A DNA stretch of 64,000 bases from Trichosphaerium sp. ATCC 40318. Lineage: Eukaryota; Discosea; Flabellinia; Trichosidae. The position numbers were made by a program, and so were the translations under genes. The DNA lies in assembly GCA_038496445.1 (NCBI GenBank), contig JALMLS010000050.1, positions 1 to 64,000 on the forward strand, written 5' to 3'. Shown here one piece after another: positions 50,639 through 62,023 of the stretch (within the stretch, counting starts at the first letter, position 1; each line of letters opens with the position of its first letter). A model generated the notes under the pieces. It ran no database searches. It had not been told where the DNA came from and saw only the letters and a list, made by a program, of their open reading frames with translations.

Positions 50639-51540
50639 TTATTGTTTTTCAAAAACCAACATGAAATTATTCGCTGGCATTTCCAACTTGTCTACGAACT
50701 CCAATCCGTTCTTTTTTGCTTCAGATTGAACTTCTTCTAGATCGCGTATACCCCACTCTGAATTTCTATAACAAAAATCAATTACTATGACATTGACGTA
50801 TTGAGGAGAGGATAGTTATTTTTTTCTCTTTCTTTTTTTTTTTTGACATACCTTGATTTTAATGATTGATCAAAGCGCTCGTTACTCTCTGTAGTGCACT
50901 TCCCACCAATTTTAAATGGACCATAGATAAGTAAGTTACCTTTAGAGTTCAATGCAGCGCCAACACCACGCATAAGACCCTAAAGAAGCTGAGAAAAACG
51001 CAAACAATCGAGAGTAACTTTTTTGTAATCTTTAAAACTATCGTTTGACGTACTGGTAGCGTTGCCTTTGGCGCGATATGCAGCATGTTAATATTTATAG
51101 CGAGATCGAATGTGTTGTTTGGTAATTTCCAGTCTAGGTCTAGTACATTCAAAAGAGTGGGCGGAAGTACGTTTTTAAGGCTGTATTTGTCAATGTTCGC
51201 TTGTATACTAAACTTTCGTTAATTGTGTTTTTTGTTTACGCCACTAACCTCTTTACTAATCTGTCTTCAATTTCCGTCGGTTGAAACGTGCAGTTAGTAA
51301 ACGTCGTTGCAAACTCTCTTTTAAACTTATTAGATTGCCATTAATGAGTTCCACACGCACTTAGTATGATATCCAGTGCCACTAGAGACCTCTAAACATT
51401 TCTTCGGCTTATCTGACCTAAAAACGTTTGTAAACGCATTCAATTGGCTCTGGACTCTTCACTTACTTGTTTATAAATGTACCAAGTACTTTAATAACAT
51501 GTGGACAGTTCTTTATCGATGCTGCGTACGTTGGAATCAT
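50639..51540 (-). CDS. METTL26 (UPF0585)-like methyltransferase
   Basis: Starts MIPTYAASIKNCPHVIKVL at 51540 and ends LEMPANNFMLVFEKQ with TAA at 50639-50641. SAM motif I is CLEVSSGTGYHT (about 51.38-51.4 kb). FATTFTNCTFQPTEIEDRL follows in the next exon, then WKLPNNTFDLAININMLHIA (about 51.1 kb), LLIYGPFKIGGKCTTESN (about 50.9 kb) and NSEWGIRDLEEVQ. These are the hallmark segments of the METTL26/UPF0585 family (Pfam DUF938), whose substrate is not established. About five small exons. Length fits the ~200-residue family. Confidence 0.85.
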
Positions 51541-52513
51541 TTTGTGTTTGAGTGTTAACCGAAAAAGAGATTTGCCACGCAAAAACTTCCGCCAGTTAGT
51601 GCGCCTCAAGTCGCTACGCCGAAGATATTTACTGAGGGTATTGTTGAGGTTCCTTACAACTGATTATCCGAATTTACAATACGTGTGATAGTCCAGTGCG
51701 AAGAAATTGAGCGTAAGCTTTTGTGACAATCAGCTATTGACCTCCTTAAACAGCCGCTGTCAGGACGCAAGCTATCTATTGCAACAAGGCTTTGAGAAAC
51801 CGCAAGGTAGCTCTTTGCCCCATGTGACATTTCCTTCCGGTGATATATACCCCTACTATCTTGAGCCCTATGTTATGAAATTCGCCAAGTTTTTTTGTGA
51901 CAAATCAGTGATGATAAAGACAATCAGAATTCTTGTAATTGGCGTATTATTTCTTGATGACTGACGCAGCCTTCTCGAAACAATAAATCCTGCAAGTATC
52001 TTTACATACGCCGTACCGCCAATAAAATACAAAAGCGTTCTACAGAGTAAAGATGAAAAAAATGAGAATTGTTTACACCATAAACATACAACAAAGCAAC
52101 ATTTAGCACGTAGTACATAAAATACTAGAGTCGTGAAGGCACAGTCTCCGATAGAAAAGGTTCAAAGCTGATAATCGCAAAATATGCTGCTTTGCTTACT
52201 CCACATTTACTTACTTACGGAGTGTATTGTGGGTAAAACTTTACTATGTACAATTAGTTGTCAGTAATTAAGCGTAACAAGTGCGCCTTTTAAGTATAAA
52301 TGAGCACTAAAGGGTATTCGTAGCGAACCATTATGTGTTTTCAAAGATAGAAAAGCGTCTCGCTTAGTTTTTCTTTACAGGTTGAATTTTGACTCTTGAA
52401 GTCCTTTTTTTTTTGTAGTTGTGATTTAAAATATCTGACCTTCAGATAGCCATATATAACCACTACACATATTAGGTTATTCAAAAACGCACGTGATACA
52501 AATAAAAAGTCAC
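51541..52513. other. intergenic, no supported gene
   Basis: About 1 kb. The ORF at 51707-51964 lacks support. A CACGTG lies near 52490 just before the next gene. Confidence 0.5.
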
Positions 52514-55057
52514 ATGGCTAAGTTAAGAGGTAAAATCGCCTTTCTATCGTATCTATAATACATCTCTCGCGAAATAACAAGTCTGTATAGCGTTTTATTT
52601 AGTTGTGGCAATTATTTTGCTCACGAGATGTTATGCTGCTCAAGACACTTGTAACAGAGAATGCGAAGGTGACTTATGTAATTTAAAGGCTACAGATTGT
52701 CCTTGCAGTGTATGCGTTGACACATGTACTGATGACGGCACTACAGCTGTCTGTGCCTGTGCTTGCCCAGATACTGGAAAAGTACGCAATCTCTTACAAC
52801 AAACAACTCCGACGGTCTATATGTCTCATTTTATGCAAAGATTCTGATTGGAGACTTTGTTTTTCGCGATATAGAAGAATCAAATGGGGATCCAGATGGG
52901 ATACAGAGTAAGATATAAAACTAATACCCGGACAGAACAAACGGAGCGAACATTGGCTTTTTTTTTTCTTTTTTTCAGAAAGATCTAGAAGTTTTTTGAT
53001 GTTTTTTTGACGACCACGTGTAGATTTCGAACCTGGTATTCCTGGAGCTCGTCTTTACTTATACAATAGCGCTAATGTTAGTATTGATTCTAATGTAACT
53101 AATTTTGATGGTGAATACTACTTTGAAGTTGATCCAAATACACAATACATGGTAATGATAAAAAGCTTTTCAAAATGAGCGAAAAAGATAATAATCACAA
53201 ATTGAAATTCTCATTTTTTTTACACATAGATATGCGTCAGTGTCAATTCAGTATCTTCGCCGAATATAATGGTACGGATATAATTATATGAGTTATTGTA
53301 TTCTAATATTACAAACGTAGATACCAACTTTACCAAACGTTGGTAGCGATGGCACGTGTCAAATGAGAGAAATAAAACCAGAAAAAAAAAAAAGACCAAT
53401 ATTAATGTAAAATAGATACTATAGATTCTGATGGTATTCCAGAACAACGTGATTTAGGAAATGGCATTGAAGTACGTTTAATAGAAAAATATTATAATCA
53501 ATAGAGAACTGACTTAGCTTGTTTAATTAGAATGCTACTTGTGCTATATTTGTTACACCAGACGCTTCCGTTGTAGTAGGTGGGACAGTTTTTTACGTTG
53601 TGTTTATTACTGATACTGTAAAGATTGGTCAATAGATTTCGGCTTCATACTTGCTCCTGCCGGGTGTGGAGACCGTGTGTGGTTAGATATGGACGAAGAT
53701 GGATTACAAGGACCAAGCGAAGTCGGAATTCCAGGCGTACAATAGTTGTTTTTTGAAATGTTGTAAAATTGAATCTATTTCTAGCTTCTAGTATTGCTGA
53801 TAGATCTCAATACTGGTATAGAGCTCCAAAGAACTGTTACAGATGAAGATGGATTATACTTGTTTAAGCTTGACGCAAGATCAGAAGTAGCAATATGCGT
53901 CGATTTCAAGTACAATCTTTTTTATCAAAGAACTTTCTTCTTTTCTTCCTATTGACTGTTCGTTAGTGATGCGATGTCCCTCCGTCCGACAATAAATGTG
54001 GATGGATTTCCTGAATTAAATTCTGATGGCGCTCTGACGCCATACAATGGAGATGTACGGAACTTTGTCGTCAATACTCACCAAAATGACACAAGCTGAC
54101 TCTTTTTTTTTTAAAGATACTTTCTTGCAATACGAGTAAAGCTGCACCAACATATGGCGTGTATAATCTTGACATCGATTTCGGTTTTGTATTTGATGAT
54201 GGCAGTCCTACGTCTTCACCTACGCAAGGACCTCCAACCAACCCACCAACAACTATACCAACACCGCCACCTACAAGCCAACCAACATCAACGGTGGCTC
54301 CCCCAACGGCACAACCAACAGCAACCCCAACCGCTGTACCGACTCCAAACCCAACTTCAATCCCTTCCCAACCACCAACTGCCATACCAACAGCAACACC
54401 AACTGCTATACCAACAGCAACGCCAACTGCCGTAACGACTTCAAATCCAACTTCAATCCCTTCCCAACCGCCAACTGCCATACCAACAGCAACGCCAACT
54501 GCTACGCCGACAGCAACGCCACCAGCAGACCAACCTGTAGCTCCACCAACTAATGTGCCAACACCGAATCCAACCGTGCAACCTACAGCTGTAACATTGC
54601 CTCCACCGACTAGTCAACCAACAGCAGCTACAACAGCACCAACTCCACAACCTGTGTCGACTCCAACAGCTTCTCAAACAGCTTCACCTACAGCTGGTAC
54701 TACAACGCCAGTAGCCACAAATGCCCCTGTTCCTGTTGTCACAGACGCACCCCAAACTGCGCAACCTGTGGCTCCTTTTCCATCTAGTAGTTTTGTAACA
54801 CTTGCGTGTCTTAACTTGGATGCATCTAGCACATGCCAGTACGCCTAAACCCTTTTTTCTTTCACTGAAAAGAAGTTTTGTAAACCAAACACCTTCGCTG
54901 AGTTTGTGTTAGGTGTACTAGAGTTGCATGTGATTGCGACGGAAGATTTGGTCCATGTCAATGCACAAGGCCTCCTGGAAATTTCTTGACGTGTATTACA
55001 GCTTATTTTGACCAAGATGTATACTTAGGAAGCATTTTTTGTTGTGCTGGTGCATAA
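52514..55057 (+). CDS. secreted protein with SdrD B-like domains and Pro/Thr repeats
   Basis: Exon 1 is MAKLR (52514) and joins across a ~65-nt intron to VVAIILLTRCYAAQDTC, forming a signal peptide. A Cys-rich segment (ECEGDLCNLKATDCPCSVC) is followed by two SdrD B-like (Cna-B type) modules: GDFVFRDIEESNGDPDGIQS with GARLYLYNSANV and DGEYYFEVDPNTQY, then CGDRVWLDMDEDGLQGPSEV with DEDGLYLFKLDARSEVAIC. A Pro/Thr-rich region runs 54.2-54.77 kb and the protein ends with a Cys-rich tail (CTRVACDCDGRFGPCQC, IFCCAGA), TAA at 55055-55057. Probably an extracellular matrix or cell-coat protein. SdrD B modules are best known in bacterial adhesins but are also found in eukaryotes. Splice sites between 53.2 and 53.6 kb are uncertain. 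Confidence 0.75.
54351..54542 (+). repeat. 96-bp tandem duplication in the Pro/Thr region
   Basis: The segment beginning CCAACTTCAATCCCTTCCCA at 54351 recurs at 54447 with few changes, giving a 32-residue duplicated block (SIPSQPPTAIPTATPTA). The rest of the region is made of shorter PT(A)xP units. Confidence 0.8.
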
Positions 55058-55388
55058 GTTTTTTTTTTGAATGCACAAACAAATTGTATTCCAACAAACA
55101 AACCAAGAAAAATTTAATAACAATAAAAAACACGTGTTTTAGTAGTTCACTCACTCCACAATCAATCCACGTTTTTTTTTTTGTGTCACTGAAACTGACA
55201 AAAGTCATATTGTTGAATCGTACTACCATTGATGTACGATTCTATATAAACACGTGCGAGTTGGTAATAGAAAATATGGTTTAGACTGCTACAACTTGCA
55301 TACAAATTTACGTGTTCGTAATATGTGTGCTTATTAGTTAAAGGTTAGGCTACGCTACCCCTTTTTATTTATTTTGATGCTGACGTTC
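55058..55388. other. intergenic between convergent genes
   Basis: 3' flanks of the SdrD-B-like gene and the methyltransferase gene. No gene seen. Two CACGTG sites (55130, 55250). Confidence 0.5.
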
Positions 55389-56529
55389 TCATTCTTGTGG
55401 TTTCTCAACAACAACGCAGAAGTCACGGTTGTAGTATATGTTTTGACCACCTACCTTTGATTCTTTTACAATCTTCAATCCCGCACGGCTTATTAGCGTA
55501 CGTACAATATCAGGGCTAACAAAATAGAAACCACCTACAGTGTACTTGCTTTGTTTCTCAAATCTTGCCCATCCTTGAGGAGCTGTCAAGTTTGCTGTAT
55601 GTATGAATGCTTTACATCCTAAAAAATGTGTTAACAAGCTTCAAGTGTGAACGTAAATCGCGTGTATTTGTGTGGTTATTTACGAGTTGACTCGTAAAGC
55701 ATGTAATGATAAGAGGTACCTGGTTTGAGGACACGTTTTATTTCTTGAACGTATTTCCAAATTGTGTGTAAATCCACGTGTGGTAGTACATCAAAGCTGT
55801 AAATAAAGTCTAAAGAATTGGACATGCTATCAGGTAAACTGCTACTTTTTAGTAAATGAAACTCAGCATCTAAACAACAATCAGAAAGCAAAATTCAGTG
55901 AACGCAAAAAAAAGCATCATTGAAGTGAAAGAGAAAATAAAAAGGTCTTGTAAGAGCAAGTGTTCGGAGTCCCCTCTCCTAACACTTTCGAAAGTAATAC
56001 TGATAAGACCTTTACCATGTCTGTTGTACTTACTTTCATTCTCTTTGAGGGCTTCTTTGGCTTTTTTGAGCATGCCAGGTGATATGTCAAAACAATGCAA
56101 TTTTGAAACTTTTTTAACGGTTCTTGACGCTACTCGGCCACCACCACTTCCAATTTCAGCAACAACGCTCTCAGGTGTAATATACTCAAACAAGAACGTA
56201 TCAAGCACTTCTTCAAGAGATTTCAAGTCGGACCATTCATCACCAACGTGCTGGAGCTCTCGCTTGCCTGAATACGTTAAATATATACGTTTACGCCTAT
56301 TGCGCGTACCATTTGGTAAATTGTTGTTCATCTTTTCAACAAAATCGGCTTCAGGCTTCCAATCTGCAGCATACGAATCCCTATACGTTTATTTTAGCAA
56401 CAAGTAACAATCCAAGCGATTAGTTCACCATAGCTTTCTGTTTGTATCAAAATTGCTTGATTCTGTGTATACTATAGCTTCAGAAAGTGTTTGTACTAAT
56501 GAGAGTATTGGATTGTTCTTTTCAGCCAT
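55389..56529 (-). CDS. class I SAM-dependent methyltransferase
   Basis: Starts MAEKNNPILSLVQTLSEAI at 56529 and ends VVVEKPQE at 55389. Motif I is SVVAEIGSGGGRVASRT, with the acidic end of beta-2 in LHCFDISPGMLKKAKEAL. The motif IV/V region is SNSLDFIYSFDVLPHVDL and IWKYVQEIKRVLKPG. The C-terminal part (GGFYFVSPDIVRTLISRAGL) fits Methyltransf_11/25-type enzymes. At least five exons. Substrate unknown; small molecule is a guess from the family. Confidence 0.8.
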
Positions 56530-57040
56530 GGTTGTAAATGTTTGTGAAATACAGCTTTGACTCGGATTGAAAATGGAAAAAGCAGATTTAGTTCATCTTT
56601 TTTATCGATAATCCGATTCAACTCGTTCGTGAAATAACTTCATTGCAAAGAAGCTCTAGGTAGCTTTGATAAGGATCATGTCTAAAACTTTAGTTTGCAA
56701 ACTTTTGGAATAATGCTTCCCCCGTGTAACCCTATGCAAGTAGATTGCTTAAAGAAACTCACTTACAAGAGTTGGACTCACTATTGTTAGGGCCTTGAAT
56801 TTCGCTACTATGAGTGTTTACCGAAGAATTTACCTAGGATGCTGGCACTAAATCGAAAGACATCCTAACTTATCATTGTGTGCTGCAAGAAAGGCAGTGA
56901 TCCGCTACCACACGACAGGTATCATTTCAACCTCAACGAGTTATTTAAACTTCGTAGTTCAGTTTTGGCTCTGTGTTTAGTTTCATGTCTTTATCAAAAA
57001 AGTCAATTGTTTTACGCACTGCTTACACGTTTTGTGCACA
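56530..57040. promoter_or_regulatory. divergent intergenic region, no gene seen
   Basis: Between the methyltransferase and the secreted hydrolase-like gene. The ORF at 56878-57111 overlaps the next gene's start in another frame and is a shadow. Confidence 0.45.
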
Positions 57041-60000
57041 ATGGCGCTTTGGTATCTCACCGTAGTTGTTATGGTTATACAACTCTCATTATTTGTTTCT
57101 TGTTCAACTGAAATACTTGGACAAAATTTAAGATTAGAGCCTCCTCTTTACATAGGTACGAGGTGGTTAAACTGAAAATACCTACGTCAAAAATTGAAGG
57201 TCTTGTTCGAAATACAAAAAAGTTTTCTGCGCACGTGTTTTAACTGGTGTCACTAGGAGGCGCTATTGTATACGTTGCGGACGAATTTAAACTACTTGTT
57301 AAATTGGAAAAAGCTTCACGGAGCGATGTTATCGTTATTATTGATGGCAATCACGTGTTTGAAGCGACCAATGGTAGTGCCACTTTTTTTTAACACCCTT
57401 TGTTTTAAAAAAGCCGTTTAGATGATTGTAAGTATACAGAGAATGAAAAAGAATGTCTATTGGATATGAGCAGTATGTTGTCATTGGGTATACACATCAT
57501 CGCAGTGTACACAAGAGAAAACGATGTAAAAAAGCAAGTTTTCTTTAAGGTTTTTTTACATTTTTAGGCCTACACGCTACAACATCCCTCTCCTATTACA
57601 GTCAACTATACCACACCATCTCAGAACATCATGTAAGAAATTTTTGTGTGCCTCATGTAGCACTTACATTGCTTTAGGGAACGAACTCACATTGGCTTGA
57701 ATCATCAAGTCGGTATCTACTATACAACTTTAAATCAGCCTTCCGCATACGTGACACAAATGGTAACAGAGAAACTACACGTTCTTCAATTGACATGAAT
57801 AAAAGGTATCTAAATATCTGGGTCACCCTGCATACACTGTTGAAGATGTACTACGGTCAGAAGGAAAGCTTAATATGGCTGATGTACTAGAAAAATGGAG
57901 TACCAAAATAGACTTTGGATGGCCTCTGAAGGAACTCAACTGGTATCAAGACCGACCAGACTTGGTACATGGAATATTTACTACACACGTTCTAATTCTA
58001 TAAATTTACTTAGGGATACTATTGTTTGTACAGAAAACGTCCTGGAGAGAAGGTAGTACAAGCCCATTTTTTTCTTTTCAATTTCTTATTTTTCGTAGGG
58101 CATAATTCCGGATTGCGAGAACATTACAGAGACTCTTGAGGTTATCTTTTTAGTGCACCTTAAAGTCTTATCTTGATTATAGAAACATGCATCTGAACTG
58201 ACATCTGCTGGCGTGGATTATATTGTCTTCGATGCAACCAATGTATGAGATAGTACTTAACACAAACATCTAATAATCCTAGTCTGATCAATGGCCAAGT
58301 GACGAGTCAGACGTAAGGTACAGCGTTTTACTTTATTTAAGACCCCTTTACTCACGATACAAGAACGCTCCGACCTATAGAGGTAGTATTTGAGGAGTGG
58401 AAGAAGCTCAGAGATCGTGGAATCAAAACGCCACAGGTACAATACATATTTGTTTCTTGTCTAATGTAAGATAGTTGGCTGTGTGGAACCAAGTATTCAG
58501 TATGTACACTAGCTTCGGTTAATTTCCTTCTGTTAAAAAGAGGTATAGATGGAGGAACGCTGTGGAAGCAGTTTTTGAGCCGCATTTACAACAATCCTGA
58601 TTATGAAGATATGATTTGGAAGGATCCTAAAACAGGTTAAAGAAAACTATTCTGAACGACTGCTAACACACCAAAAAGGCAAGAAAGTGTTCGTGCTTGT
58701 GTGGAGAGAGTTGAATAATATTAATTACACTGCTGTCGACGAGATTGCTAAGAATGGAGGTATGTGAAACAGACATTAACAAAATCCTTAGAATTTATCA
58801 CGTGTAGGTAAAAATGATATTGTAATACTAAAAGCATGGCAAACACCAACTTATGACACGAAATGGTTTGAATCCGGACTGTGGACGTACCTTAGCCCTT
58901 GTGTTGCTAAAGTACCTTTTGAGCTCTTAACTTTATAACTCAAATATATACTAATGTACTCAATAGAATGGAGAGTTTCTTAACTTTACTACAAGCGTAC
59001 ATCCTGATGTACCTTGCAACCACTTAAAAACAGTAAACAGGTTAGTACATATTTAACAATCCTGATCTAAGGTTGTTCTGTTTTCGCAGCCCTCTTGGTT
59101 CAAGTTGGACAGTCAGTATGCAATTGGCTATTTGTAATATACCTTTTGCAAGCCCTGGTAAATTAAACGGCTTGTGGTTTAAAAAACAAATGGAAGATGT
59201 TTTCAAAAGCCCAGGTACAATTTTTAGTGCAATCTTGTTTTGCGTTACACTTATTTGTTTTTTCTCTCAAGCGGACCAGTTGTTCATGCCTTCTTGGAAT
59301 GAGTTCGAAATACGTACCACTAGAAGATATAATACTAGTTCTTATATTGTTGCTTTACATAGGACCTATGACGATGAAACAATGGCTGTTAAATAACACT
59401 TATTTCCATGGCATGGTACGTTAAGCAGCTGAGATAAAGTACACTCCTAAGGGCTTGCCTTGAAATACTCGAAACTTGTGGCTATGTTTACCTAATTGCT
59501 GTTTAATAGGGTGCAGATGGAGATGCTAATGGTTACTCGTTCTTTTTGGACGGTTATGGAAGCGAACGCTCAAGAACTGTAGAGCCAACCGTCACAGTAA
59601 ACTCAACAAAAACAACATAGTCAATTGCTCAATTCTTTGTTTTTCAGGACAATGGCAAGTATTATGAATTAATGGCAAGTTGCCTTCGTGTTGCTAGATT
59701 AGGAGTGAAAACGTGTAATGTTAAAGGCGGTAAGGATGGTTTTATCTTCAAACTACTTACTTTTTTTTTTTCAGAACCTTGTTGCGAAATTGGTCCAGGT
59801 GCCACTCAAAGGATTGTGATTGACACTTAACATCCTTAGATAATCATTTTGCATCCATATCCAGCCTTGAGCGCATTGATAGGACTGATACTCTATTAAC
59901 AAACAACGAACAAGAAAAAAATAGGATTCTTTCAAACACGTACAAATAGTGATCCACTTTAAAGTTTAATGTTCCTCACAAGGGACTGGATAGAGAGATG

Positions 60001-60527
60001 TAATCCTTTCAGTGGCCCTACAGACTTTTGTGCTAATCAAAGCATGCCGTGGTATGTAAAGCTCACAATTTTAGTTTTTCTCATAATTTTCTTTAACATA
60101 AATTAACAATAACCAAGGCATCCTTGGGACAATTATAACGTTGTTCGTGGACCGTTCATGATTTATGCAAATACTACGACATCAATGGAACATACTTTAC
60201 CACTTTACAGGTCCACAAGAAATTACTTAAGCCAGTGAAGACTTAGAACTGTTTTAGGTGTTTAAGGAGTTCAGGAAAGCATCTTTTTTCTCTTCGTTCT
60301 GATTGTGAAGGATACGGTTCTGTAGAGTACACTCTTGGATATATATCAGAAGTCAAATCTTCACTGTTTCCGCGAACATTGGAAAGATGTTACAAGTACG
60401 TCGTCTTATCATGTTCAAGTACTCTAAAACAAAGTACAGTGCAAAAAGAGATGAGTTTTATCATGCTGGAGATGAAGCTTGCAGACAGGGCGACGAACTT
60501 GATGGAAGTGTTGGGTTTGTAATGTGA
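57041..60527 (+). CDS. secreted hydrolase-like protein (possible GH99/GH71-like barrel)
   Basis: Starts MALWYLTVVVMVIQLSLFVS at 57041 (signal peptide). An N-terminal Ig-like beta domain (IVYVADEFKLLVKLEKA, LSLGIHIIAVYTREND) is followed by a barrel-like region from 57.84 to 59.8 kb: DFGWPLKELNWYQDRPDLG, GYYCLYRKRPGEKGIIPDC, ITETLEKHASELTSAGVDYI then VFDATN, VVFEEWKKLRDRGIKTPQL, KVFVLVWRELNN. The pattern 'GYYCLYR...TL..HA..L..AGVD.IVFDATN' recalls barrels of GH99/GH71-like hydrolases, but I cannot confirm the family or the catalytic residues. The C-terminus (60.1-60.53 kb) holds two short modules resembling DUF5648-type beta repeats (LPLYRCLRSSGKHLFSL, GSVEYTLGYISE), and ends GSVGFVM with TGA at 60525-60527. 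Exon joins around 57.4-57.8 and 59.3-60.1 kb are approximate. Confidence 0.6.
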
Positions 60528-60821
60528 CCTAGAAACTGATCAAATACATTTCCTCATCGTTTCGCACCCGGTTGTTTTAAAGATTTTTCGATGGTTTTTT
60601 TGTGGTTGTAGGTTATCACGTGATTCTTGGACGCTTTGATAATTGAAGCTATCAAAGCAGTTATAGACAATTGATTTAGGTACATAAAAGTAAGATAAAG
60701 GGAAATAGAGGTGGCACATGAACGGATTACACTCACGTGGTTAAAACACCAAGTATTAATTTGTTGCAGAGTATAACAGACCTGGTTTGTTATGTATTGG
60801 TACAGTTTTTGTCCACTTTTA

Positions 60822-61870
60822 TTACAACCTTTTGGGTGTGTCTTTCTTAAACATGTAACCAGAGAATTGTTTCTCACCTCGTTCATTCCAAGAACTAATC
60901 TGACTACGTAATCCATTCTTTATTTTGTAACTTTTCTTCATTTGGCCATTACTGTACCACTCAGTATACATCTTATCTATAATACCTCTGTTATAAAAAC
61001 AACATATCTTGGGTTTCCCAGATGCATACCACTCCCTGTACTCTCCATTAAGTTTACCATTCGAAAAATTTTGTTTTTTAATCAAGGTTCCTTCAATGGA
61101 CCATTCCTTTGCTTCTCCTTCTAGTTTACCCTTATTATTGTAATTCTCCTCAAATCGAATGTCATTATGGCGACAACCTTTCCAAGATCCTTGCTTCTTA
61201 CCATGATGGTAGTAACCCTGACAAACTATACTTTTTCTGAATCCGTACTCTGTATAAAACCCATGCTTAACACCATTTACACAAGTCACTTCTTCATTAC
61301 CAATTGTACATAACCCTTCTAACAAACCATTTTTATAAAACAGCTTCTTTTTAAGACATTTCCATTTATCCCACTCTTTGTACAGTCCTTGTAATACATC
61401 ATTGTTATAGTTGCAAACTATTTTTTGTTTTGTGTCTTCAAACCATTCAGAGTACTTTCCATTGAGTTTGTCGTTGTTGTAATGGCATACCTTTCTACAG
61501 TTTCCGTTTTTATACCATTCTTTTATTTCACCATGGCGTGTACCACCGCTGTAAATGATTTGACTTTTTAGGTTTGAAGAAGGGCCACTACCACGCTCAG
61601 CTGGGTACCAATACGACCAACGTCCTACCTTGCACAAGTCCGCGTTGTAGTGCGTGAGTTTAGCTGCTGTTTTGGACAGTACGTGGTACTTACAAAATAT
61701 TATTTTGTCAAGTTCGCAAATATCCTGCTGAAGCTCTGGAGGTAAGTCTAAAAGCGCAGTAGGCAAATCACCTAATAGTTATTACATAGTGGACGCTTTT
61801 ATAGTGTAACTATACCGTGTAGGTGTTCGTAGGCTCTTGATTTGCTTTTGCGGTGGACAGAACGACTCAT
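60822..61870 (-). CDS. MORN-2/YwqK-type repeat protein with F-box-like N-terminus
   Basis: Exon 1 begins MSRSVHRKSKSRAYEHLH at 61870, joined across a ~40-nt intron to GDLPTALLDLPPELQQDICE, an F-box-like start. The remainder (60822-61767) is one exon of about ten repeats with the pattern 'G....Y.EWY.NG..K....Y.NGKL.G': HGEIKEWYKNGNCRKVCHY, NGKYSEWFEDTKQKIVC, EGEAKEWSIEGTLIKKQNF, NGEYREWYASGKPKICCFY. Such repeats are common in bacteria and in large DNA viruses of protists, where they are often joined to F-boxes. The repeat exon is long and intronless, unlike neighbouring genes. It could be a transferred gene that gained one intron. The ATG is only 154 bp from the divergent U2SURP start. Confidence 0.75.
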
Positions 61871-62023
61871 TAGGCTAGGGGCTTGGTGAAATTGTATGAT
61901 CCTGTGTAAACTAGCGCCCACGTATTGCCACAACTATCTTGTGTTGCTACGAGCAATTTGTAAAAGTGTACTAACGAACAGAAAACAGAACTTAACCGAG
62001 AATTCATTGCGTTTCTCAGGACA

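Noticed and set aside
51707-51964. 85-codon ORF
   Set aside because: No recognisable content and no splice partners; length is expected by chance in a 1-kb spacer.
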